Source: an uncultured Rhizobiaceae group bacterium (GTDB lineage Bacteria; Pseudomonadota; Alphaproteobacteria; Rhizobiales; Rhizobiaceae). Taken from it: a stretch of DNA of 7,970 nt. Shown piece by piece: positions 1-7,298 of the stretch (the first letter of the stretch is position 1; each line of letters opens with the position of its first letter). Made by a program: the position numbers and the translations under genes. The notes below the pieces were generated by a model that did not search any database, was not told the origin of the DNA, and saw nothing but the letters and a program-made list of their open reading frames with translations. The stretch spans positions 1-7,970 of the forward strand of contig CAJQOR010000141.1 in the NCBI GenBank assembly GCA_905479965.1, written 5' to 3'.

Positions 1-142
1 CTTCTGGCAGCTGAACTTGCGGCAAATCCCCAGTGAAAACGAATGCGTTAATTCCCTACGAATTTCACCAAAGCAGACATGATCTTTAAGCTATGTAAGT
101 TCCGCCTTTGGCCCATTTCGGAAATTTATGCAATTTCTTCAA
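1..142. other. Unassigned flank downstream of rhaK
   Basis: No gene can be assigned here. On the plus strand one frame is open from the left edge to a TGA at 80-82 (about 26 codons) and another to a TGA at 34-36. On the minus strand one frame is open through the left edge but has no ATG. None of these peptides resembles a family I recognise. The rhaK stop codon lies at 143-145, so this stretch holds the 3' end of the rha transcript. The only fold is a weak 5-bp pairing (100-104 with 119-123, 14-base loop) with no T-run after it, so I do not call a terminator. Confidence 0.4.
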
Positions 143-1522
143 TCAACGAGATTTCGCTTCAACAATTTGAACCCACTTTTCAGCATACGTTTTAAAATAT
201 TGAGAGGCTTCACATAATTCCACGCTTAAAACCGATGGCGGTTTATAATTTTCCAAAGTTAACAACGCTGCACCAACGCTCGTTCCTGTACCTTGCGATG
301 GTTGCACAGGAGATGAAGTGGCCGTCGCCAACATATCGCAGTAAAGCTTGTTTTTTGAAAAAGGACCTTCGACGATATTCTTGCCTTTGGCACCAATCAA
401 AGACAAACAAGATGCAGTCATCAAGGCGAGATAAAATGACACTGCAACATAATATTGACCGTCACTTAGGGATGAAGGTTCAAAAGTCCAGTGGTGGTCT
501 TGCCCCTGAAAAGGCCCAGAATTTTGCATGATAGAAGGGAGCAGCATCACTTCGTTTTGTAAGACAAATTCTACATCTTCGGGATTAAAACCACCTTTTC
601 GATTTGCCATTAGAATTTCAAACTCGCGGCCACCCATAAATCGGGCTGATGGCACCGGCTCGCCAAATCCATTCACGTTCATCAACGTGTCACGCTCTGG
701 ATCAAGTTCAATTTGTGCGCCGCCAATCGCCATTGCGATAACCCAGGTTCCCGTGGATACGACACAGAACGGCGCATCTTCCATGATTAAATGTGGCAAG
801 AGTGATGCGTTTGAATCATGAATTCCGCAATAAACAGGCACATTCTTTGTCAAGCCTGTTTGCAAAGAAACCTCTGGTAATACTGCCCCTAATAGATCAC
901 TAGCTTTAGCCACTGGCGCCATCTTATCGAGCCAGCCAAGTTCGTGAACCATTGACGAATACTTGCCCTGTTCGGGATCCCATAAATCTGTATGACAACC
1001 AAGCGACGTTAGCTCGTTTTTTAAAATCCCAGTTAGCTTGTAACTCCAATATTGGGCATAGGTAACAATATGTTTGGTTTGTATTTTAATGTCTGGAAAG
1101 TTGCTAAACAGCCAGAATATTTGCGCACCTAGATTCAGGCCGACTGCGAGCTTGGGTGATCCTGTTTCACTAAATTTTGGACGCACGTTGTTATATGAAG
1201 CGCTTGTATTTTCTAGGCCCTCAAACTCATAATCCATGACAGGTGTGACAAGCTCCCCATCATCATCAATAAGCGCACAACACGCACCATGCGTTGTTAC
1301 CGAAATGGCTTTGATATCAAATTCTATTGCGTATTTTGAAAGAGATGAAATGATGAATAAGTAGATATTATCGACGTCAAAATGAGGATAAGGTGGCGAA
1401 GGCAGCACTTGATTTGGTTGTGTAACGACAGCGACTTCTGTCAGCAATTTTTCATCAACCAACGCAACTTTAGCATTGGTCTTTCCAATATCAATAACTG
1501 CGATGACAGAGTTCTGCGGCAT
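143..1522 (-). CDS. rhaK: RhaK, FGGY-family sugar kinase (rhamnulokinase-type)
   Basis: 459 aa, a normal length for FGGY carbohydrate kinases. The expected role is ATP-dependent phosphorylation of L-rhamnulose to rhamnulose-1-phosphate in the cytoplasm. Visible motifs are the N-terminal phosphate-binding loop DIGKTNAK (residues 11-18), the GIHDSN motif at 233-238 with the likely catalytic base Asp236, the second phosphate loop STGTW at 256-260, and the C-terminal nucleotide-binding segments EGPFSKN (385-391) and GTGTSVGAA (411-419). It is the last gene of the rha operon, 5 bases after rhaU. The Shine-Dalgarno is weak, so coupled translation is likely. In Rhizobium leguminosarum the kinase of this locus is needed for rhamnose uptake as well as metabolism, and that may hold here. 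The family is certain. The substrate is inferred from the operon, because other FGGY kinases share the same motifs. Confidence 0.92.
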   Translation of the reverse strand: MPQNSVIAVIDIGKTNAKVALVDEKLLTEVAVVTQPNQVLPSPPYPHFDVDNIYLFIISSLSKYAIEFDIKAISVTTHGACCALIDDDGELVTPVMDYEFEGLENTSASYNNVRPKFSETGSPKLAVGLNLGAQIFWLFSNFPDIKIQTKHIVTYAQYWSYKLTGILKNELTSLGCHTDLWDPEQGKYSSMVHELGWLDKMAPVAKASDLLGAVLPEVSLQTGLTKNVPVYCGIHDSNASLLPHLIMEDAPFCVVSTGTWVIAMAIGGAQIELDPERDTLMNVNGFGEPVPSARFMGGREFEILMANRKGGFNPEDVEFVLQNEVMLLPSIMQNSGPFQGQDHHWTFEPSSLSDGQYYVAVSFYLALMTASCLSLIGAKGKNIVEGPFSKNKLYCDMLATATSSPVQPSQGTGTSVGAALLTLENYKPPSVLSVELCEASQYFKTYAEKWVQIVEAKSR

Positions 1523-1527
1523 CCCGT

Positions 1528-1854
1528 TTAATCCATATGAAATACAAGTTTTAGATCTTCTGCGATCGGTTCATTCTGATCATTGGTTGCCATAATGTCT
1601 GCCATATGCGCCCACCATTTTTTCATGATATCTGTATTTGGTAAGTCAGCCATTTTATGGTCCTTACTCCGCCATAAAACACCGAAAAGTATATTCGTCT
1701 CTTCATCTAAAAATATAGAATAGTCCGAAATGCCCGATGCTTTTAAAAGTGTAACAAGTTCGGGTAATATCTCATCGTGGCGCTTTTTATATTCTTCAGC
1801 CATTCCCTCATTAAGGTGCATCTTAAAGCCGATTTTTTCGTCTTTGATTGTCAT
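1528..1854 (-). CDS. rhaU: RhaU, L-rhamnose mutarotase
   Basis: 108 aa, close to the roughly 104 aa of E. coli RhaM/YiiL. It interconverts the alpha and beta anomers of L-rhamnose, supplying the form used by the isomerase. Family landmarks are visible: the [12 protein letters not shown] segment (22-33) with His26 matching the catalytic histidine of the E. coli enzyme, Tyr45 in DYSIFLDE, the FGVLW strand (57-61), the paired tryptophans [11 protein letters not shown] (78-88), and the C-terminal VFHMD. The start overlaps the rhaQ stop by 4 bases (ATGA). The upstream Shine-Dalgarno is poor, with only an AGG about 10 bases away, so translation probably depends on coupling to rhaQ. The 5-6 residue N-terminal extension relative to the E. 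coli protein does not disturb the fold. Confidence 0.94.
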   Translation of the reverse strand: MTIKDEKIGFKMHLNEGMAEEYKKRHDEILPELVTLLKASGISDYSIFLDEETNILFGVLWRSKDHKMADLPNTDIMKKWWAHMADIMATNDQNEPIAEDLKLVFHMD

Positions 1855-2855
1855 GCTTTTAGCCTGTTTTTAATCTTGCCAGCGATGATTGGCAGCGCAA
1901 TAACAAAGATGAGCAAAGCTCCGATAAATATGGACATCACAATTCCAGGAACGTTGAGCAAGCCTAAACCAAAACTGATGAGGCCCATGATAAATGCAGC
2001 AATGAATACTCCTTGAATTGCTCCAGACCCACCTAGGATTGAAATGCCGCCTAATACCACCATGGTAATGACTTCTAACTCCCATCCTTGTGCAATTGAA
2101 GGTCGGGTAGAACCAAGTCTTGATGTGAGCAATATCGCAGCAATACCAGACATTAATCCGACCAAACAAAACAGGATGAATTTAATGCGTTTCACCCTTA
2201 CGCCGGAGAATTGAGCAGCTGTTGCGTTATTGCCAATCACAAAAATCTGGCGACCAAAATTGGTTTTGTGCAGCAAAACGAAATAGGCCGATGCAACCAT
2301 TAAAAATAGTACAAACTCAAACGAGATTACCCAGACCACATAGCCTTGTCCGAAGAACGCAAATTCTGGCGGATATCCATTAAAGGCCTGGTCTCCTAAA
2401 ATTATAAACGAGATCCCTCGGAAGAATGACATTGTGCCAATTGTGACGACAATCGAAGGTAGACCCAATCCGACCACAAGTGCGCCATTAAACGCTCCAC
2501 ATAGAACACCGACGAACACACCAACCAATACCAATTCGCTTGTTCCAAACCCGAGTTGTAAACATAGCCCCATAATGGTCGATGAAAGGGCAATGATTGC
2601 GGCTACAGATAAATCGATTTCGCCAGAGATAATTAATAGCGCCATTGCAAACGCGATGATGGCCTTTTCAGTGAAGTTAAATGTCGCGTCGGACAAGGAC
2701 CAAGCCGACAAGAAGTAGGGTGACATAAACGAATTTAAAATAAACAAAGCAATCGCGACAATAAGCAACAGGCTTGGCCATGAAAATACTGCCAGCTTGA
2801 ACGGGCTTTCAAGTCGATCTGCAATATGACGTGTTTGAGGTTTTAGATCACTCAT
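1851..2855 (-). CDS. rhaQ: RhaQ, rhamnose ABC transporter permease
   Basis: 334 aa integral inner-membrane protein of the ribose/sugar permease family (BPD_transp_2, RbsC-like). It is one of two different permeases that should form the translocation pore with RhaP. The N-terminal cytoplasmic stretch (1-20) is followed by about 8-10 hydrophobic segments, beginning around 26-44 and ending around 303-325. Family motifs are SGEIDLSV (77-84), [11 protein letters not shown] (131-141), the cytoplasmic loop [14 protein letters not shown] (206-219) that contacts the ATPase, and [11 protein letters not shown] (268-278). The start codon overlaps the rhaP stop by 4 bases and there is no good Shine-Dalgarno, so it looks translationally coupled. 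The P and Q names follow gene order in the R. leguminosarum rha cluster. Sequence alone places both in the same family. Confidence 0.9.
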   Translation of the reverse strand: MSDLKPQTRHIADRLESPFKLAVFSWPSLLLIVAIALFILNSFMSPYFLSAWSLSDATFNFTEKAIIAFAMALLIISGEIDLSVAAIIALSSTIMGLCLQLGFGTSELVLVGVFVGVLCGAFNGALVVGLGLPSIVVTIGTMSFFRGISFIILGDQAFNGYPPEFAFFGQGYVVWVISFEFVLFLMVASAYFVLLHKTNFGRQIFVIGNNATAAQFSGVRVKRIKFILFCLVGLMSGIAAILLTSRLGSTRPSIAQGWELEVITMVVLGGISILGGSGAIQGVFIAAFIMGLISFGLGLLNVPGIVMSIFIGALLIFVIALPIIAGKIKNRLKA

Positions 2856-3832
2856 GATTGCACATTGCGATCTTTCAAAATTATTCGTTTGCCTTGTTTC
2901 TGGCTACTTGCATTTACGATCACGGCAAGAATGATCGCGCCACCTGAGATGGCCATTTGCCAAAATGGTGATACGCCAATAACCGGGAGCGCATTGCTGA
3001 TAAATCCAAGGAACAAAGCTCCCAATACCGTACCAACAACGGTTCCAACCCCGCCTGCTATTGAAATGCCGCCGATCACGCAGGCAGCCACGACAATAAG
3101 CTCATAGCCTTTGGCGACTTCAACTGATCCAATAACATAACGCGATACCCACAAATATCCGCAAAATCCGGACAGGGCACCAGAGATGCAAAACGTCATA
3201 AACTGAGTTTTGCCGATGTTGATGCCCGTATACAATGCGGCACTTGGGTTTATGCCGATTGCGTAGATAGACCTGCCGGCCGACGTGCGGGTCATAAAAA
3301 TGAAAAATACCAGAACAATAATTATTGCGTACCACGACAATGCCGGTATGCCCAAAAATTTAACGCGGGTGTACTGAATAAAATTCTCAGTAAAGGCATC
3401 GGCATTGACCCACTTACCGCCGGCAAGAACGAAAATAATTCCGCGATAAATTGTGAGAGTTCCAAGTGTTACAACAATTGACGGAATGCCAAGCCACCAA
3501 ACCAGACTTCCGTTGAAAATACCCATCAACAATCCGCAACTTGTAGCGATCAACATTAAAACCGGAACGGGGATTTGTGGGTATGCTGCATTAATCAATG
3601 CGACAATCATGCCTGACAACGCAAGGTTTGAAGCCATGGAAAGATCAATAGATCTTGTTAAGATAACAGCCATTTGCCCAAGCGCTAATATGATAAGCAT
3701 CGAGCTATCATTAAATATCTCAATCATCTTTTGACCAGATATAAACCCAGGTGATCGCAAAGTTGTGCCGACCACCATCAAAGCGATGATCAATGTTAGC
3801 CAAAACTCATGATGTCGATGGATTGATCTCAT
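2852..3832 (-). CDS. rhaP: RhaP, rhamnose ABC transporter permease
   Basis: 326 aa inner-membrane permease of the RbsC-like family and the partner of RhaQ. Hydrophobic segments start at about residue 11. Landmarks are TRSIDLSM (59-66), GIPSIVVTLGT (115-125), the ATPase-facing loop AIGINPSAALYTGI (191-204), and IGGISIAGGVG (253-263). RhaP and RhaQ share these signatures but differ clearly elsewhere, so this is a heteromeric pair rather than a recent duplication. The ATG overlaps the rhaT stop in an ATGA. It has a strong Shine-Dalgarno (GAGGAG, 8 bases upstream, inside the rhaT end), unlike the following genes, so it could also be initiated independently. Confidence 0.91.
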   Translation of the reverse strand: MRSIHRHHEFWLTLIIALMVVGTTLRSPGFISGQKMIEIFNDSSMLIILALGQMAVILTRSIDLSMASNLALSGMIVALINAAYPQIPVPVLMLIATSCGLLMGIFNGSLVWWLGIPSIVVTLGTLTIYRGIIFVLAGGKWVNADAFTENFIQYTRVKFLGIPALSWYAIIIVLVFFIFMTRTSAGRSIYAIGINPSAALYTGINIGKTQFMTFCISGALSGFCGYLWVSRYVIGSVEVAKGYELIVVAACVIGGISIAGGVGTVVGTVLGALFLGFISNALPVIGVSPFWQMAISGGAIILAVIVNASSQKQGKRIILKDRNVQS

Positions 3833-5337
3833 ACGACTTGCTCCTCAATACCGGCAGCAGAGCGGATCAAGGTTTCTGCGGTTAAATCTTCATTGTTTTG
3901 GAAAATGTCGGCAATTAACCCGTCACGCATCACTATGATACGATCACTCATTCCCATCACTTCAGGTATTTCAGATGAAACCATAATGACGCTTAAACCT
4001 TCAGCAACGAGCTCAGCCATGAAGGAATGAACGGCTGCTTTGGAACCGATATCGATGCCCTTTGTTGGCTCATCCAGGATGATAATGTTGGGTTCAACAG
4101 CCAGCCATTTTGCGATCACGACTTTTTGCTGATTGCCACCTGATAATGTTCCCGCAGTTTGGCTTAATGATGCAGCACGAAGGTCAAGACGTTCGGCGTA
4201 TTTTCTCGCCAATGCAAACTCGTTTGCCATTTTTAAGAAACCGTTTTTTGATGTTGTATGCAAAGAAGGAAGTGAGATATTTTCAACAATCGGTAGATCA
4301 AGTACAACACCCTGTTTGCCCCGTTCTTCTGGCAAATAAACGATGCCCGCATTCACTGCATCTGCAGGTCCTTTAAGGGTGATCACCTCACATGAAATTC
4401 TAAGTGTTCCCGATGTCGGTTTGGTTATTCCAAATAACGCCTGCATAAGCTCGCTGCGTCCTGCGCCAACCAAACCATAAAAACCAAGTATTTCACCTTT
4501 GTTAAGCTCAAAGTTGATGTCTGCAAACTCGGTTGCGTGATTATAGTTTTCAACATGAAGCACAGGGGCGCCAATGGATGCATTACGCTTGGGAAAAATC
4601 TGATCAACAGATCGACCAACCATCATTTGTACAATGTCACTTTGTGACGTATCGGAAAGCATTCCGCGACCGACCATCTGGCCATCTCTAAAGACAGTAT
4701 ATTGCTCTGCGATTTTATAAATCTCATCAAACTTATGAGAGATGAAGAGGATTGCCTTGCCGTCATTTTTCAATTTATCGACCAGCTTAAATAGGTCTTC
4801 AATTTCCTTATGGGATAGCGCTGCAGTTGGCTCATCCATAATGACAATATCTGCCTCAACGGAGAGCGCACGAGCAACGGCGACCAAGTGTTTGTTTGCA
4901 ATTGAAATTTCTTTTAATTTTGTATGAGCATCTATATGCGCAGCACCTATGTCATTAAGAATGTCTGTCGCGTCAGAATAGAGCTTTTTCCAATCGATGG
5001 TTTTAAGTTTCGTTTTTGGGGCGTGTCCAAGGTAAATATTTTCAGCGACACTCATCTCATCAAACAAAACGGTTTCTTGGTGGATTGCTGTAATACCATG
5101 TGAAAAAGCATCATGCGCAGATCCGAGAACGACTGCTTTTCCATTGACTGAAATTTCGCCTTCATCAGGTTGATAAATACCGGTCATGGTCTTCACAAGC
5201 GTAGATTTACCCGCACCATTTTCACCAATGAGCGCTGTAACTTGCCCTCGATAAAGTTCAAGCTCTACGTTTTGCAAGGCCTTCACCCCAGGAAAAGACT
5301 TGCTAATACCAGATAGTTTTATCACTGAATTTTGCAT
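3829..5337 (-). CDS. rhaT: RhaT, sugar ABC transporter ATPase with two nucleotide-binding domains
   Basis: 502 aa, the usual size of RbsA/MglA/AraG-type fused ATPases. It powers rhamnose import through RhaP/RhaQ on the cytoplasmic face. Domain 1 has a canonical Walker A GENGAGKST (38-46), Walker B IVIMDEPTAAL (164-174) and H-loop His201. Its signature is degenerate: ISIANKH (144-150) stands where LSGGQ is expected. Domain 2 has a degenerate Walker A, GLVGAGRSE (288-296), with Arg294 in place of the lysine. It has an intact signature LSGGNQQK (398-405), Walker B IIILDEPTKGIDIG (418-431), and Ser455 where the H-loop histidine would be. Such asymmetry is normal in this family and leaves one fully equipped ATP site. 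The Shine-Dalgarno is weak. The gene is separated from rhaS by 88 bases containing a hairpin. It is not related to the E. coli RhaT proton symporter despite the shared name. Confidence 0.94.
   Translation of the reverse strand: MQNSVIKLSGISKSFPGVKALQNVELELYRGQVTALIGENGAGKSTLVKTMTGIYQPDEGEISVNGKAVVLGSAHDAFSHGITAIHQETVLFDEMSVAENIYLGHAPKTKLKTIDWKKLYSDATDILNDIGAAHIDAHTKLKEISIANKHLVAVARALSVEADIVIMDEPTAALSHKEIEDLFKLVDKLKNDGKAILFISHKFDEIYKIAEQYTVFRDGQMVGRGMLSDTSQSDIVQMMVGRSVDQIFPKRNASIGAPVLHVENYNHATEFADINFELNKGEILGFYGLVGAGRSELMQALFGITKPTSGTLRISCEVITLKGPADAVNAGIVYLPEERGKQGVVLDLPIVENISLPSLHTTSKNGFLKMANEFALARKYAERLDLRAASLSQTAGTLSGGNQQKVVIAKWLAVEPNIIILDEPTKGIDIGSKAAVHSFMAELVAEGLSVIMVSSEIPEVMGMSDRIIVMRDGLIADIFQNNEDLTAETLIRSAAGIEEQVV
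3841..3846 (-). promoter_or_regulatory. Ribosome binding site of rhaP
   Basis: GAGGAG on the minus strand lies 8 bases before the rhaP ATG, inside the last codons of rhaT. It supports the chosen start and shows that rhaP need not rely only on coupling through the 4-base overlap. Confidence 0.75.
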
Positions 5338-5384
5338 AGTGAGCTCGATGAATTCGACAATAGCAGGATTGATAAGAAGACAAA

Positions 5385-5408
5385 AGAGGCGACATTAAAG
5401 TCGCCTCT
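5385..5408 (-). terminator. rhaS-rhaT intercistronic hairpin (mRNA stabiliser or partial terminator)
   Basis: A perfect 9-bp stem, AGAGGCGAC paired with GTCGCCTCT, closes a 6-base loop 17 bases after the rhaS stop codon. On the minus strand the stem ends in CTCT and is followed by TTTGTCTTCTT, a pyrimidine-rich but interrupted T-run. It therefore resembles a leaky terminator or a 3' stability hairpin rather than a full stop. Binding-protein genes of ABC operons often have such elements, which raise their expression over the membrane components. Confidence 0.75.
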
Positions 5409-5425
5409 GATAGCGTCAAATCGAC

Positions 5426-6415
5426 TTAGTAGATTTTGGAGAATTCTTCGATGTTAGATGCATCAAACTGGAATGGTGCTGCCATTGCGGCCGAACCTGT
5501 GTCATCCAGTGTGATCTCACCGACCGGGCCCAACGAGAACTTAGAACCAGCTTCGGCTTTCGCACCCTTAATAAGCTGGTGAGAAATCTGTACCGCTGAA
5601 TAACCAAGATCAATTGGGTTCCAAAGCGCAACAGCTTTTGATGAACCATTATCAATGAACTTTTTAAACTCTGATGGAAGCGCCAAACCCGTTACATTCA
5701 CTTTGCCGATCAAGTCCATATCAGTTACAACTTGAGCTGCCGCAACCACGCCGACTGTCGTTGGAGCTATAATAGCTTTCAGATCAGGATGGTTTGCAAT
5801 CAACCCCTTTGCTTCATTGGTGCTTTTAACAGAATCGTCATCACCATAAACAACAGAGACTAGGTTGATATTCGGGAATTTTGTTGGAAGTATTTCCTTT
5901 GCAGCATCAATCCATGCATTTTGGTTTGTCGCAGTTGATGAGGCTGAAAGAATAGCAACATCACCGCCTTCTGGCAGAAAATCAGCTGCGAGTTTGATGA
6001 TTGTTTCACCAATCAATCCAGTATCAGATGGATTGAGATGAACCATGCGACCTTCTTGTGCGACACCTGAATCCCAAGAAATAACTTTAATGCCTCGATC
6101 CATGGCTTTTTTAAGGGCAGGAACCAATGCATCAGGGTCATTCGATGAGATCGCGATTGCGTCAACATTCTGAGCGATCAATGAGTTCACAATCTCAATT
6201 TGCCCTTCTGCTGTTGCTGCTGTTGGACCGGTATAGATAACTTCGACATCTCCAAGTTCAGCGGCTGCCTTTTCAGCTCCTTTGGCGGCTGCATCAAAGA
6301 ATCCATTGCCAAGAGATTTAACAACAAGCGCAATACGCTCAGTCGCTAACGATGGGCTTGCAGCCAGGGTGACGGCAATTGCTGTCGTAACAGCCAGTTT
6401 TTTAAAGATATTCAT
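5426..6415 (-). CDS. rhaS: RhaS, periplasmic rhamnose-binding protein
   Basis: 329 aa type-I periplasmic sugar-binding protein (RbsB/LsrB-like). The N-terminus MNIFKKLAVTTAIAVTLA is a typical Sec signal peptide, with a likely cleavage after Ala24 (SLA|TE). There is no lipobox cysteine, so it should be soluble in the periplasm. Mature-protein landmarks are the first strand ERIALVVKSLGNGFF (26-40), AIAISSNDPDALVPAL (87-101), VISWDSGV (111-118), the hinge-proximal TGLALPSEF (242-250) and ALWNPIDLGYSA (263-274). The start is supported by a strong Shine-Dalgarno. It lies 35 bases after rhaR, so the two are probably co-transcribed. Rhamnose specificity is inferred from the operon. The fold does not reveal the sugar. 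It is not the AraC-type RhaS activator of E. coli. Confidence 0.92.
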   Translation of the reverse strand: MNIFKKLAVTTAIAVTLAASPSLATERIALVVKSLGNGFFDAAAKGAEKAAAELGDVEVIYTGPTAATAEGQIEIVNSLIAQNVDAIAISSNDPDALVPALKKAMDRGIKVISWDSGVAQEGRMVHLNPSDTGLIGETIIKLAADFLPEGGDVAILSASSTATNQNAWIDAAKEILPTKFPNINLVSVVYGDDDSVKSTNEAKGLIANHPDLKAIIAPTTVGVVAAAQVVTDMDLIGKVNVTGLALPSEFKKFIDNGSSKAVALWNPIDLGYSAVQISHQLIKGAKAEAGSKFSLGPVGEITLDDTGSAAMAAPFQFDASNIEEFSKIY

Positions 6416-6423
6416 TTAAGTTT

Positions 6424-6430
6424 CCTCCGG
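6424..6430 (-). promoter_or_regulatory. Strong ribosome binding site of rhaS
   Basis: CCGGAGG on the minus strand is followed by AAACTTAA, giving 8 bases before the rhaS ATG. It is the best Shine-Dalgarno of the minus-strand operon, which fits the need for excess binding protein. A small GC-rich 5-bp pairing (6443-6447 with 6455-6459) overlaps the rhaR stop just upstream. Confidence 0.8.
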
Positions 6431-6450
6431 TTTATGTCTGTGGCGGGCTG

Positions 6451-7251
6451 TTAACCCGCAACTTGCTGCATTTGCGCAGTTTCCTTCGCGATAATTAGAT
6501 CTACACCTGCATCCTCCAGCATGGTGCGATCTTCATCTCGAATACTATCGTCTGTAATAATTGTGGTTATTCGCTCCAGAGCACACAGAATTAGGCTCGA
6601 GCGAGATTGGAATTTTGATGAATCGGCGAGAACGATTAGTTCTTCTGATTGATTGATAAGCTTCTCTTCCGCTTGAATGATAAGCGGATCTGCTTCCATT
6701 AAACCTTGTGCGCAAATACCCTGCGCACCCATGAACATACGCTTGGCATAAAAGTTTCGCGTCACATCATTTTCGAACGGGCTTAGAATAATATTTTGCT
6801 CTCGGTAGATAATCCCGCCTGAAAGCATGATTGTATTTTTTGAATGATTTAACAGATGTTCCGCAATCGGAAACGAATTTGTGAAGATCTGCATGCGTTT
6901 TGCGGCAAGTGGATGAACCATCTGCGAAGTTGTCGTGCCGCCATTAATAATAATAGCATCACCATCGTCACATAATTGAACGGCTGCATTTGCGATCGCA
7001 CGCTTTTTGCTAACGTTTATCCCCTCGTTGACAGAATATGTGCGTCCTGCCAGCCCAACAAATTGCGGTGGGTTGATGGATTCAGCACCACCGCGAACCC
7101 GTCGTAACTTCTTCTGCATGTGCAGTGTTGCAATGTCTCGACGAATTGTGGCTTCTGAAGATTCAGTTAAGGCCACCAATTCAGCAACAGTCGCAACTGG
7201 TTTCTCTTCTACAAAAGACAGAATAATTCTATGGCGCTCATTTTCATGCAT
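6451..7251 (-). CDS. rhaR: RhaR, DeoR-family transcriptional regulator
   Basis: 266 aa, typical of DeoR/GlpR regulators. The N-terminal winged helix-turn-helix spans about residues 5-56, including TVAELVALTESSEATIRRDI (21-40) and the wing KLRRVRGGA (48-56). The C-terminal DeoR effector domain resembles the sugar-isomerase fold and should bind a phosphorylated sugar. Its landmarks are IINGGTTTSQM (101-111), TNSFPIA (124-130), LSGGIIYRE (143-151), FMGAQGI (173-179) and IVLADSSKF (206-214). A GGGAG Shine-Dalgarno (7259-7263) lies 7 bases before the ATG. It is the first gene of the minus-strand operon and faces the control region that it presumably represses, so it would regulate itself as well as rhaS-K and rhaD. 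In R. leguminosarum the corresponding gene is a negative regulator of the locus. The ligand cannot be read from the sequence. Confidence 0.92.
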   Translation of the reverse strand: MHENERHRIILSFVEEKPVATVAELVALTESSEATIRRDIATLHMQKKLRRVRGGAESINPPQFVGLAGRTYSVNEGINVSKKRAIANAAVQLCDDGDAIIINGGTTTSQMVHPLAAKRMQIFTNSFPIAEHLLNHSKNTIMLSGGIIYREQNIILSPFENDVTRNFYAKRMFMGAQGICAQGLMEADPLIIQAEEKLINQSEELIVLADSSKFQSRSSLILCALERITTIITDDSIRDEDRTMLEDAGVDLIIAKETAQMQQVAG

Positions 7252-7269
7252 GCTTGTTCTCCCAGCATT

Positions 7270-7298
7270 AAGGTTTCATCAAAATCAAACATTGTCAA
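7270..7298 (-). promoter_or_regulatory. Probable promoter of the rhaRSTPQUK operon
   Basis: A perfect TTGACA (-35) is read on the minus strand at 7293-7298, at the outer end of the left operator arm. The -10 box is not clear: a 17-base spacer gives AACCTT (7270-7275), a poor match. The placement relative to rhaR is right, but the start of transcription cannot be fixed from sequence. Confidence 0.5.

Noticed and set aside
98..125. Possible rhaK terminator hairpin
   Set aside because: The stem is only 5 bp with a 14-base loop, a competing 3-bp GCC/GGC fold lies inside it, and no T-run follows on the minus strand.
235..821. Plus-strand open frames of about 97-98 codons opposite rhaK
   Set aside because: They lie entirely antisense to a well-supported kinase gene, have no recognisable domains, and their composition follows from the opposite strand.
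2402..2718. Open frames on both strands within rhaQ
   Set aside because: They overlap conserved permease motifs in the correct frame. Their peptides look like frame-shifted or antisense membrane-protein sequence.
4110..4376. Two overlapping plus-strand frames antisense to the second domain of rhaT
   Set aside because: The opposite strand encodes the ABC signature and the degenerate Walker A region. The antisense peptides show no family features.
2852..5337. Assignment of the transporter to ribose or autoinducer-2 uptake
   Set aside because: The ABC components alone would allow it, but the co-operonic rhamnose mutarotase, the rhamnulokinase-type kinase and the divergent rhamnulose-phosphate aldolase together point to rhamnose.
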